Shown piece by piece: positions 1 to 12,600 of a stretch of 64,000 bases of DNA. Location: the NCBI GenBank assembly GCA_013399875.1, contig VXAZ01008031.1, positions 248,001 to 312,000 on the forward strand, written 5' to 3'. The translations under genes were made by a program, and so were the position numbers. The notes under the pieces were generated by a model. It ran no database searches. It worked only from the letters and a program-made list of their open reading frames with translations, and was not told the origin of the DNA. Position 1 is the first letter of the stretch. Each line of letters begins with the position of its first letter. The stretch is from Gymnorhina tibicen (lineage: Eukaryota > Chordata > Aves > Passeriformes > Artamidae).

Positions 1-592
1 AAAGTTCTTCTCAGCTTGTACTTGAACACCGTTTGCATGCCCAGTTAACAGAGTAAAAACTTCACTGTTGATCTGTTCAGATCTATAGCCATAGCAGCTA
101 ATTCCAGTAATATTAGATGCAGGGAAATCCTAATTTGGTCCAGTTTTGATATCTAGAAATCTCTTCTGGAATCACCCCAACAAAATTATGCCTGAACTCA
201 GATTATCAAATGGTATTGTGATGTTTCCTGAATTTTTTTTAAGGAAAGCAACCATTCTTTTTATTAATTCTTTTTATGTATGAAAATATTCACCATATAC
301 CAGGTCTAACTGTATTCCCAATACTTCTCTGTCTTTGCAACACACAACTCTCTGATCACAGTATGGTTCAGACCACATTCAGCTCAACACAAACCATTTT
401 TTATCTCCAACACTGCACCTAAGGAGCCACAGAGATATTGAGAAAACAGTCCATCAAAGGTCTAGAAAGATGCATGGTTCAGAAAACATCCCCAAATTGC
501 TTGTTTAGAAGAACTGATTGATCCGCAGAGCAAATGGGGAGCAGTTAACTACCTGGAGTTTACAGCGCTGATACTACAGAAGAACTTCTCAC

Positions 593-685
593 CTTTGTTG
601 AAACTTCTGCAATTAAGTTTTGCTTGTTTGGGTCTGCAAACTCCACAGGTTGACCTTCAAATTCAATCTTCCCAAGTACCGTGCC
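593..685 (-). CDS. CPS1: CPS1 coding exon 6
   Basis: Thirty-one codons encode [20 protein letters not shown], then [11 protein letters not shown], and end at donor GTGAGA. The human protein differs here at only three positions. This exon closes the linker before the glutaminase-like subdomain. The next exon lies beyond position 1; positions 1-592 are intron with nothing else recognised. Confidence 0.97.
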
Positions 686-3600
686 CTGTGGAAATACACC
701 AGAAAAAACAAAGCATGAGCAAAGAAAAGCTGTGAACACTGGGACGAGGTGTTGACAGGCACAGCAACTGGAACAGCTTGGCAGGTTTCTTGGCACTTTA
801 TAGCCATTTTTAGCATTTTCAGAAGTTTATGAGCCTTCCTCGGTATCAAAAATCTGTTTAAACCCCTTCATTCAGTGGAGAGACATATCAGTAAAATTTG
901 TTAATAGGCAGTCTGGCAAGCTGTGTTGTGACATGAAATTGAGTTGTCTTCCAAGAAGATCAGAATTTAGATCACCACATGACTGTCATGTAGATCAGGG
1001 AGTAATCCACAAAGCTGTTTGAAGCTTTTTTGGTTTTGGAAACCCACTGTGAGGTTTTCAGCTGCTTCCTGTGGATAGCTACAAGGCAGCAGAACTGGTG
1101 TAAGGCAAAGCTATGTAGGAGGCAGGTCAGCCCAGCTGTTTTTGGAATTAGCTGTTAAAAATAAAAATCACCTCCAGCAAGCCCTACTCTATATTGCTGT
1201 TACCACCTAGCAGAAGCTAGGGCACTCTTGTTCTGCCAGCAGCATATCCTTCTTCTCCTGAATTCTCAGTGGAAAAAAAATCCCTGCTTTGGCTTTGCCC
1301 CACTCCTGGAGTAAGTGGGATTAATCTAGGGTTAACCTCTTCTCAGCATGGGGACAGGGTGTGCATTACAGAACTTTTCAAGGATGGAAGGGGAAAGTAA
1401 ACCAGAGGAAGTCAATGTTTTGTGGTAAATTCATCACATGGTAAACTCAGCTTGTTCTGTGGATATTACACCTGCATTCACACTGGGATTGCTCCTTGGG
1501 TTTAGTGATTCTCCTTTGAGATACTTCCCTGGCTTGCCATACCTGAAGTATCCTTGCAATTTCTCTAGGGCAAGCAACAGCCAGTATCTTGCACTGCCAT
1601 GCACACTAACAAGAGCAAGTTTTAAGGACAGAGTTTTCCTTCTAACAGTGTCTGACATCCTATGTCTTCTTGAGTAGCACCTTACACCAAAAGCTGCTCC
1701 AAGCTGCTTCACATGAAGCAAACCTGAAAAGATCATCATCATCTTCAACGAGTCCTGTTCTTGATAACAAGGGTGCTGAGTGGTGCTTGAGAGCCATGGT
1801 TCTGAGTGCCACCATGCAGTGAGTTCCATAAATGCTGATGACAAACTCTTAAAGCCCTTGTTCTCAGCCAAATGGTGCCCTGAATTTACCTTTAGTCCAG
1901 TTTAACAAGTCATTGCTTATTTCTGCATTTATCGTAAGGAAGCCACGTTGTCACCCCCAATTTTCATAGACACGTGGAGTGAAATACGAAGTAGTTTTTT
2001 TCAACCTGAGAAAACTGGGTGAAGAAGTGACATTATGCACTTTTTTAAAAGCCATACACCACTACCACTCAAAGTCACGGTACAATGGGACTCACTGCGA
2101 TACACTACTAAGTTACAGGACAAACACTGAAAGTATTTACTTTAGATAAAAGGAATGGTGATCTATTATGTCTTAAGAAATCAGAAAACATATTGCCATC
2201 TTCTATTGTATTAAATTGTACTTGTATGCTATCTGTAAGAGCAGGACAATGCCAAATCTTCCTATAAGAATTCATTTCTACAAATATTCCTCTATTCAAG
2301 CTGGGCCATTCCTGTTTTGCTCTGTGGAATGAAAGGGGGCATGGAGTTGGGCTGCAGACTGCAAATTGATCACCTAAAGAAAAGTGCAGCTTCAAATAAT
2401 CCATTAGGAAAGAAGAGCCTCCAAAGCAAATTTATATTCAGGCTGGCTTTGGTCACTGTTTCAGCCAATGTGAAGTGTACCTTCACATTAACCTTCATTC
2501 CATAACATAATCCTACCTATGACTTCAATTTTCAGCTCTCGGAAAACAGAGAAAAGTAATGACTATTGAAAATAATAGCAGGCTTCAGCCGAAGAAAACC
2601 AGGTTAGGAATCCATCTTAGATGACTGTAGACATTCCTTTGTCTCAGAGGAGCAGGAGAATTTGCACTGACCAAAGGTGTCACTGTCTGTGAACTAATAT
2701 CCACAATATCTCACAGACTTGTTGCTCTGTTTGACTGTTTCTGAGTTGAGATGTGTGTGTAGGTTAGGCACAGCCTGTTTTTTGGTAGCGGGGGGGCCAC
2801 AGAAGTACCTTCTGTGAGAAGCTGCTAGAAGCTTCCAACATGTCCAACAGCGCCAATCTGATGTCTCTGAAGATGGACATGCTGCTGGCACAATTAGAGA
2901 GGTTGGTAACATCTCTATGATGACATATTTAAGAAGAAAATCAAAACAGTGTGCACACAGTTTTTTCCAGGGGTGGACAGCTGCCGCCACTGGGGCATCC
3001 TGGTGCGGCCTGCAGCAATGCACTGCAGCCACCGCCGTCTTACTGCAGCCCACAGCGAGCCTTGCTTGCCTGGCCGCCCCTAGCCAGCCATACCGCGGGC
3101 AGAAGGGCAGGAGCGGCGACAGTGCCTTCTCCTTCCCAGCGCCCCGCATGAGGAGAGGCATTAAATAGCACCAGCGCTGTGGCAGCTGTGACCACCTGCA
3201 CAGTGGCGGCGGGGCCATGTGGCCAGGAGCAGAACCATGGCAAGCGATTCCTTAACGTGGAACCTAGATGAAATCAACCTCTTGGCACTGCAGGATGCTG
3301 CAAGAATCTTTGAATGGGTGGAGCTTGTTGGCAATAGTACCTATGGGCAGTAGTTTTTCTTCCAGATAGAGAAAAGGAGGAAGTGAGGACATGTAAGAGA
3401 GAACATGGCAGCATCAAGGTCAGTAGAGAAGGAGGGGGAGGAGGTGCTCCAAGAGTTGGAGCCGTAATTCCTCTGCAAGCCATGGTGAGGACCATGGTGG
3501 AACAAACTTCCCCCCTGTAACCCATGAAGTCCATGGGGGATGCAAAGATCCACTTGCAGCTCGTGGGGAAAAGTGCTCACACTGGAGTGAGAGGATGCCA

Positions 3601-6600
3601 GAGGAAGCTGTGATCCAGTGGGAGACCTGAATAGAGAGAGGGGGCCCCTGCTTCCAAACTAGAGCAGCCTGTCCTTAAAAGACTGCACCCTGTGGACGGG
3701 TGACCCACGCAACAGCAGTTTTGGGAAGACTGTTTTGCCTGTGGGAGGGACTCATGGCATAGCAGAGGAAAGACTCCTCTCCCTGAGCAAACTGAAAAAG
3801 ATCTCAGGTGACAAACTGACCAAAACCCCCACACCCTGTCTCCCTGTGCTGTCGGTGGGAAAGAGGGAGGGGCTGGGGGGGGAGGGAAAGTGTTTTAAAA
3901 GCTTATTTTACTTCTCATTATCCTCCTCTGACTCTGTAAATAATAAATTTACTTTATACCTTAAATTTGAACCTGTTTTGCCCTTAGAGTGTTTTCCTCC
4001 CAGTCTTCATCTCAACTCATGAGCCCTTTGTTAATTTTTTTTCTCCCCTCTCTCTTCCCAGCTGAAAGCAAGACAGGCTTTCATGGGTGCCTGGTGTTTA
4101 GCCTGTGTCAAACCACAACAGTGTGCTTGATATTACCACCTGTTGTGTCTGATACTACCTGAGGCCTTTCATTTACATCACCTTGTGCTAGCTCACTTAC
4201 ATAGGACAGGAAACCCAGAGCAGAGCCAGGGAGAGGGGGCTCCTTGGGATCAGAGCATTGCCCAGCAGTACAGAAGCCTTTGGAAGAGTATATGGATCTG
4301 AGCAGTATCTGAAGTCAAGGCAGCCCAGCAGTACCATTTCTACTTCAGGTTTGATGAACCTGGAAAGGGCCCGGCATTAGCAAGATTAATGCAACTGGAT
4401 CAAGGGAAACAGATCATACCTTGTCACGAATTAATTTGGACAACATTCTGGTATCAATCCCATACAGTGCAGGCACCTGAAGAAAATCCAAGGATAAGTT
4501 AGAGAACAGGCAGCTAAAACAGAAAGAAGACATCAGACAGATCACTTTTATGAGAAGAATGTCACAGAATCATAGAACAGTTTGGGCTGGCGGACACCTT
4601 AAAGCTCATCTCATTCCAATCTCCTGGCATGGACAGGGACACCTTCCACTAGACCAAGCTGCTCACAGCCCCATCCAGCCTGACCTTGTGTTAGGAGCTC
4701 AGGCTCTCAGCAGCAGTCTTACCAAGGCTGCCTCACTGCAGTTCTTCACTTCTCCTCTTTATTCCCACTCATAAATAGCTGAGTTGTTCAAATCTAGTTC
4801 CTGCACTAAATAGCACAAAATAAAGAGCTCATCTTTCCATCTAGGTCAATTCTCATTCTGTAGTTACCTCTAGATTGCTCACCTGTTCTTCTTGCAACCA
4901 CTCTCCCAGGCTCCTAGTAGCCTGCCAATGGCTGTACTCATTGCTGTAATCCAGCACCAGCAAACCTGAAACCTGTAGAGAGAAGAAACGTCATTTTGCG
5001 CTGTAGGATCACTTTGTACTTATCCAGTACCTTCAGTTTTCACTATTCATTCACCATAAACCATTTCATGGACAGACTTCAGGCTATCTCATGCCTGTAC
5101 CTGGGCATTTTGACCAGGAAATCCATAGAAGAATATGGCTTGATAATCAAAGCTGCAAATTGCACTGAGTTGACAAAACACTTCTTGTCAAAAGAAAGAA
5201 AACGGAAATTTAAGACAAGACAAAATGTTTTATTTTGATTCATTTTTTTGTAAAAGAAAACTTTTTATTTTTAAGTAACATTTCATTTCAAAAGTCAGCT
5301 CCATTTTTCAGTGGAGTTAGTGTATAAAGCAGTCATTTCACCTCAGAACAGATACTTCCTGAAGGCACATGGCTTAATACAGAAACCAAGATGGAGTATC
5401 TTTTCCCACCATTCCTCCAAAGGACAATATCCAGAAGAAGAAGAAGAAATGTTGATTATCACTTATTCCTTCTATGAGGGAGACAGTAAACTCTTACACA
5501 CTCAGGCTGCTGGGCACAACCCTTTGATCAGCACTACATCTCCCACTATTACCTTGATCCCATCAGACTCCAGAAATCTCCTGAGGCCCATTTCATCCAA
5601 AGCAGCCGTGTCAGGCACTCCACCATTCCCAACTATGGGGTTAGCCAGGGAAAGAATCTGTCCTTTGTAGCTGGGATCTGTCAAGGCTTCAGTGTATCTA
5701 GATGAAGAAAGAGTAGAAGAAAGTACATTGGTCTGGAGTCAAAAGGAAAACAAAAGACCCAGTGAAAACAAGAGAGGCTGAATTCCCATATGACAAAAAG
5801 GCAGAAATGCTATTCATGTGAAGATATTCTCAGAATAAAAGCAAACACATCTGTGAATACAGCCTGACTTTGCCATCTGTGCTTTGACATTTGACATGGA
5901 GAACAAGGAAAGACTTTGACTTCTCATGTTTCATTTAAGAAAAGCACAGAAGCTATCAACAAACTCAGAGTCCTTTGATTTAACATGAGAAACAAATACA
6001 GAGAGGGCAGGGAGATCTCAGCCCTGCACAGCGTATCACTGGACCCTCTGATAACAGCTTGGCCTGGCCTCTCCCTGGGCACACCCCTGGGCAGTGCTTT
6101 GCCCTTGCTGTGCCCTTCCCTCCACATGCTGTAAGAGCTTCCCCCTCTCAGTGGCATCAGAAGGCTCCAACTGAAAAGCCAGCAGACAACAGAGCTGTTT
6201 GCCCAGGCCTTGTCCCTTCCGCACCCTGGAGCTTGCATGTTTTGGGATGTTCAGGGTTGTAACTGCTCTTTTGTGGGGGAGGACATAGACAAGTTCTTGG
6301 GATTCCTCATCACTACCCTGGGTCCTTCTCTCCTACCTGCTCTGTCAACAAACCCTGCCATGGTCCCACTTCTGTAGTTTCTCCCAGCAGAGGCCTGGCC
6401 TCTCTTCTAGGCAATCTCCATGTTCCCACCCACAGAACACCATTCGTTTCACCTGACAAAACTCCTAAGTGCTTGGAAGCTGGTTTGTGTATTCCTGAAG
6501 AAGGCAAGCTGAAGACAATGCTTTAGGATTCAGCATTCCACCCCTGGTCACAAGGCCCCAGAGCATGTCCTATCATTAGCCCCAGCAGAAGCCCAGCAGT

Positions 6601-9600
6601 TTTTTAAGCACCTGCCTGAATGCCCTTCTCAGCAAGGACAGATCTAAAAGCATGTTGGAACATTCTTTTGCAGCGGAGGATCAAACCTAGGACTCCATGA
6701 AGTATCATCTCTGGACCTAGTAGATCCAGTCTCACTTTCAACCACATATAGGGGGACAGGGTAAATATGGTCTATATGCTCCTATTCTTCAGCTTCAAAT
6801 TAACAGACAGTCCTTCACTTTCTCCCTTATACTGTAGTATACTGTTCAAATATCCATTAAACAATTGCTGTCTTTCAACCCAAAAGCAGCTGCAATTTAG
6901 CAACAGATTAAGTTATCCCCACAAATATTGAGCCAAATGCATAAAGACACTTCAGGATGAATTTGCCCTATACAAAATATAATTTATTATTGTCATTATT
7001 GTTTAAACAATACTTAATTGGCAAGTCCAGCCATCTACCAGATATCAGCAAGTCACAAGAGACATTTTTATGGAACACCAGATTTACTGCCAGAAGATTA
7101 ACTGTCAAACACTGGGAAGCTCTTCAAAAAAGCGGGACTGGTTGACAGCAGATATAGAAAACACAGCACACCAGCCAGCTCTGAGAAATGACAGGTTGAA
7201 TGAACAATGGCCAGGAAATACTTTCAGGTAAGCCTCTTCTGATGTTCAAATCTATACTTGCTGCTGCGGGTAACCAACCACACTAAGTGCAGTGTGATCC
7301 CAAAACTGCAGTAGGTACTAGGCACATGGCATATGCATGCTTGGCATTGCTCCCTCCTTCCAAGCTAATTGGTTATGCTTCCAAAAGACTCCTTGTTACT
7401 GACAAAGCTAATGTAATTAATCTTTGCATGTCATTTGTAATCAGCAAACAAGGACAGAGAGCCATTGGGTCTGGGTGGGGTGTGCAGACAGAGCTCAGCA
7501 TGGACAGTGCCCTTTAAGCAGGAACAATGCCGTGTGGAGTACAGAGAAGCAGATGGAAACACCAGCTCCAAATGTGCTGCAAGGTCTGGTCCTTGCTGTG
7601 CCTGCCCAAAGGTCTGCCTGATTTCAGTAAACTCCTGTCAACCCATTCTCTCACTAAAATATCATGGGAAACACACACAGACTTACTGGAGGTAAACACC
7701 TTCACGGAGCCATTTCAAACATGGGACGTTTTATGGGTTGTAATTCTTCTTCTTTCTTAACTGGAAATCTCCTCTTTTTGTTCCTATACTAAACAGATGG
7801 CTGCAATAGTAGGTTTATTTTTTCAGCTAATGTTTCTGAAAATTCATCCTCATGCTTTTCTATCAAAAATTCAACATTTCACCCCCAAAAGAGTGCTCTC
7901 TGCCTTCTATTCCAGAGTAATATGACAACATTTCAGCAAGCTTCAGCTACTTCAAGCCTGAGAGCTGTATGCACAAAAAGTGCTTTGCCTCCCATTTCTA
8001 TAACATGAATCAGAACATGGGAGTCCAGATAAGACACAGTGCAGAGCAGCCTATTCATCAACCCAGGACAGAGCCCATGCTGACCCCACTCAGCACCTAG
8101 AAACACCCACTTCACAGAAAGCAGGTCTGAGTCTTATCAGCACCCCTGCACTAACCTCTTGCTCCCTATCATGACAAACTGCTGCATGCCCCAGCAGCCT
8201 GGGCACTTCCTTCACACAGGCACAGCCTCTTCCTGTGTCAGGGAAAAGGGACAGCTGGGTTCCTCTGGATACACAGATCTTGATCTCCCTGATCAGGAGC
8301 AGGAGGTACAGCTACAGGGTTCCTTTCAACGGACAGCAACCCCTGGACTGGTAGGAAATCTGCCACTTTTATGTTCTGCAACAATGCTGCAAACTCTTGT
8401 CTTCCGTTTCTTTCAATCAATCAAGGTCATATTCTGAATAGGGCACTCTGAAGATACCACCTTACATTTTGAATGTTCTCTCCATGCCCATATTCTCCCT
8501 AGCACAGAAGAGGTCTCTGTCACAGCATCCTCTGCAAATGATTAGACAATGAACAAACACAACTTCTACTGCCACAGTAACACGTGGAGAGGAAATTAAT
8601 CCCTCAGGTCCTCCTTGACTTTTGTGATGTACCAAGATTTATGGCCCATAATCTATAAATGAGAAGAGAACCCTGGTGCCCTCCATCATTCTGATCTACA
8701 TTAAACAGTGGTTTGTTGGCAGGTATATTAACACAGCCAGTAATTAGTGCTGTCGAAATGCTTAAATAATTGTCTCCTAATGCAAAACTCTGCAAACTGA
8801 TTCCCCTCTGCAGTAATTTAACATAATCACCAATCATCATTTAAAAACTCATCCTGTGAGTACTGAGATCTCCAAAGGAGAGCAGAATTTGGGGAACACA
8901 ATGCAGGTGAGCAAAGACAGCTATGAATGACTGCAGAAGAAGCTCAAGCATCAACAACTTCGGAGATGTCCTACCTCCCCAAGGATATGTCCCTGTCCTT
9001 ACCAAAAGCCCCATTCCTCTGGCCAGATTCTCTCTGCTCAAGCAGTCCAACAAAAGCACCAGCAGCATTTGGCTGCCAACCTAAGTCAGCCATAGGCTTC
9101 TACCACTCAAGAGGACAGAGAATCATGCTCGGTTAGGGATGAATATGATCCTGCCCTTTAGCTGGAAAGGGCACAGAGTGTAAAAGCATCCTTACCTGAG
9201 GTATGAGCCAACAAATGACATAAGGGATGGGTCATAAAGGTGACCAACTTGGGGTTTAAAAATTTTGCACTCAGAAGCCAAGTTCCATTACCAAGAAGGC
9301 TGCAGATGCTTCAAACTTCTATAGTTGATCTGGGCACTGGAGCGAGAACAGATGCTCCTCTGCTCTGACTCAGCAATTCAGTAGGAAGTGATCAGAACCC
9401 TATGTATCTCATTATCATCATTAGATAAGTCTTTAAATGTGCTTATCACCACAAATGCTTTGACACAAGAGGTCTGCCTGAGATATCTTCATTAATTCTC
9501 TCTCTCTCTGTATCTCTGGACTACAATGTAGCCTTTTATAGAAAACTGCCTGCTTGGATAAGGACCCTACAAGCTTGGAAAAAGCAGCTTTCACACTTCA

Positions 9601-12600
9601 ACAAGCTTCCAGAGAAGTATTGATGCTTATATGTCATTCGCTGTTGCCTTACCCAGAGAGCCCCGTGTTGAATACGACTTCCCCTGCTGTGGAGGATGGA
9701 TAGCCAAAAGAATAGCCCTTCATCTTCATTCCATCTTCCAGCACCAAGTTCGCCGTCTGCACCTAGAGAAAGGCACATGAAGAAACTCAAACACAGGAGG
9801 AAAGGCTTGATGTTTATACATATAACACCTAGGATACCTGCCTTTCATGCCAAACACTGTAAGTATTCCTGCCCTTCTCCCACTCCCAGCTGCCAAGATA
9901 CCATCTCTTTTACTAGTCTGATGCCTTTTTTCTTTCTAACACTTAGGAAACATTGTTATCCTAAACAGACTGGCAAACCTCACTGCAAGCAGAAGAGCAT
10001 GTGCTGCTATTACTGTGGGATCACCCTTCCCTATCCCTTAGTTCATTTTTTCCACATATTACATCTTGCAATTTACCAATATCATAAGCCTGTAGGGAAA
10101 GGATCGCTTGCCTCCTCAGTGTTTACTCTGCTGGCTCTCATCCAGCTCTGACCTTTGATAGGTGCGCAACTTCTGGTGCAACTCTACAGCAATACCACTA
10201 AAAATAAGTGTATGTTTAGTTGGACTGGTGTCAGATAGCAAAATTCAAAATACCAGTTTATTCTGCTGTAGGACACAAGACCAGAGGAACTCATGGATCG
10301 GATGGATGCTCATGGTCTCAGTTACCCCAGGAATAGACATAAATTGTCCCAGAAGAAGCAGCTACGAAACAAGCAGAGGAAACCATACCTCTTCCAGAGA
10401 GTGTTTAGCAGAACTGAGTCCCACACTAACTGTGGGATCCCTTACAGGCTTCATCACTATTTGACAGCTAAGGGAAATGGGACAGAGTTTTTCAGAAGTC
10501 CTTAAGAGATTCACTGTCACAACTGGGTCTTTGCACATATCAGACTAAATGTACCACCCTCTTTGGTTCCACTTGGAAACGAAACCTTTCTTACCCTGTC
10601 CAGGCAGTGGATGGGAAACCACCAAAGAACTCCACCTTCTAATAAATAAATAATGACTATGTGAACAGCAGAAATGACAGAATGAGTTGGGAGGTTCCCT
10701 CAGACATCAGGATCACTGATGACATGCAGAGGAAGAGAAAGAGTAAGCAAAGCTGTAAATAGATTTGCCAATGAATTCCTGGGCTTAAAATAATTTGGAT
10801 GATGAACTTTTAGGACCCTGAAAAACCTCCACTTCTGGAAGGCAAGCAAAGCTGTCTTCTGGGCACAGGTAGAGTGACCACCAGTGCGAAAATCCCAGTG
10901 GTCTATGCCACAGGAAATGTGCCAAGCGTGTCCACAGGAAGCAGCTCTCACCGTGATTTAGCTTCATATTGGCTTCTGTTACAGAACTATTCTTCTTACT
11001 GGGATTTTTAAAAGAAAAATCAAGATCAATTTGCTGCCAAAAGGAGCTGGAGAGCTATTTTCCATTAGCTGTAAATCAGAGGAACAGCAAGGAGAAATTT
11101 CATTTTCAGTATTGAACATTTTGTAACCATCATGACAAACATTCATTTAGAGACTCTCTGCAGTTACAAATACCACACAGATCAATTACTAATGTACTGC
11201 AAAACACACTAAAAATCAAACTGTGCTGCCAAGTAATTGAATTCTGTGCATCTGGGATGCTTTTAGCCTTGCCATTTTTTCCTCATTAATGTCAAACATC
11301 CAGTCATTCTCCAAAGATTTAGCTATAATTTTCTGAACCATCCCACACCATTGGACAATTTAGGCAACAACACCAAAATCTCCTCCCTCCCCAGTTATAA
11401 ACAGAATTTTTGTGGCTAAATCCCCTAGGTTTAGACCAAATTAAAATGACAGGTTGGTGGGCTCCCTAATCTCCCTACGCCTCTCTGCAGAGAACTGCCA
11501 GACACTCAAAGTACCGCACAGAGGTGGTGTGGGTGCTGCAGACTGGGCTTTGGGCAAGACTTCTACCCTTTCGGAAGCCTGTTGAAAGCCCAACCTACTC
11601 TACCCAAGTGGGACACTGACTGCTGGATATGGTTTCTCCCAACCACGGTGTCAAAGGCTGGATGCCTTCCCCTGGCAGGCCACAGATTGGAGTCCACACA
11701 AATAGCAACTCCACTTCAAGTATGTCCCACCACTGGGCACACATTGGGGCAGTTGCCTGAATTGTGGTCCTAACTGCCACCAAGCCTGGCAGAATCCTTC
11801 AGGAAACAAAGTCCACAATGGTGGAATGACCAGAAAATTTAAGATTCATCTAAGTGCTGAAGGCCAAACCCCAGAGCAATCACTGTGAGCTTTAGAGTCT
11901 CACCCCTACCTGACTTACAGTACTTGACAGGGATCTGCGTGGCCTTCCTCCCACCACAGCCCACCTCCTTTTTATACCAGACAGCACAGAAATCACTTCT
12001 GCTGAACAGAAGCCCCTATTATACTATTAGAGTCCCTACACAGTGTTCAAGTAATACAGAAAAATGTCCCTGAGCAACCATAACGTGCCTGCAAGTTCAG
12101 CTATAGCAGGGGATAGATGTTCAAATGTTTCCCTCTCTTCCTTGATTTATTATTCTTAATTAAGTGGTTGATTCATTGAGCATTCTCAAAGCAATTATTC
12201 TTGCTTACATTTCCAGTGGAGGTGTTACCATATCCCTAAGCTGCCAGCCTACCTTGTTTTTTCAGTTTTGTTTTTAAGGTGAAAAGTGATTTACAGGCTA
12301 TAGAGGAGGCCTGTTGGCTCAATCAGGGTTCAGTTGGGAGAGATACTTACTTTCAAAAAAAGAACAAGCAAGAAATAAACAACCCCCCAGAGCTTCCGTG
12401 AGGTCCTTTTGTCTTCACCCTTCTCAGAAGCATCCCCACATAGCCTCAGATAAATTTCTCTTGTAATCTCAACTGAATTGTTTCTGCCACACACCCCTAA
12501 TGTGAGATATGCCATTTGTAATCTGATTTCTTCTTCCTACACATCAATAGCTTCACCTTTAGCAGAGGGCCCTGTGCTCTAGAGAGGCTGCAATACTCTT

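Larger units (their letters stand above)
686..4419 (-). other. CPS1: CPS1 intron 5
   Basis: The intron is 3.7 kb. Apart from the solo LTR at 2758-4120 I recognise nothing in it. The open frames of up to about 170 codons here are out of register with CPS1, and several lie inside the LTR. Confidence 0.85.

Noticed and set aside
2694..3218. 174-codon minus-strand frame and overlapping plus-strand frames in GC-rich DNA
   Set aside because: They lie within or across the edge of the solo LTR at 2758-4120. LTRs are non-coding, and the GC-rich core lengthens chance frames.
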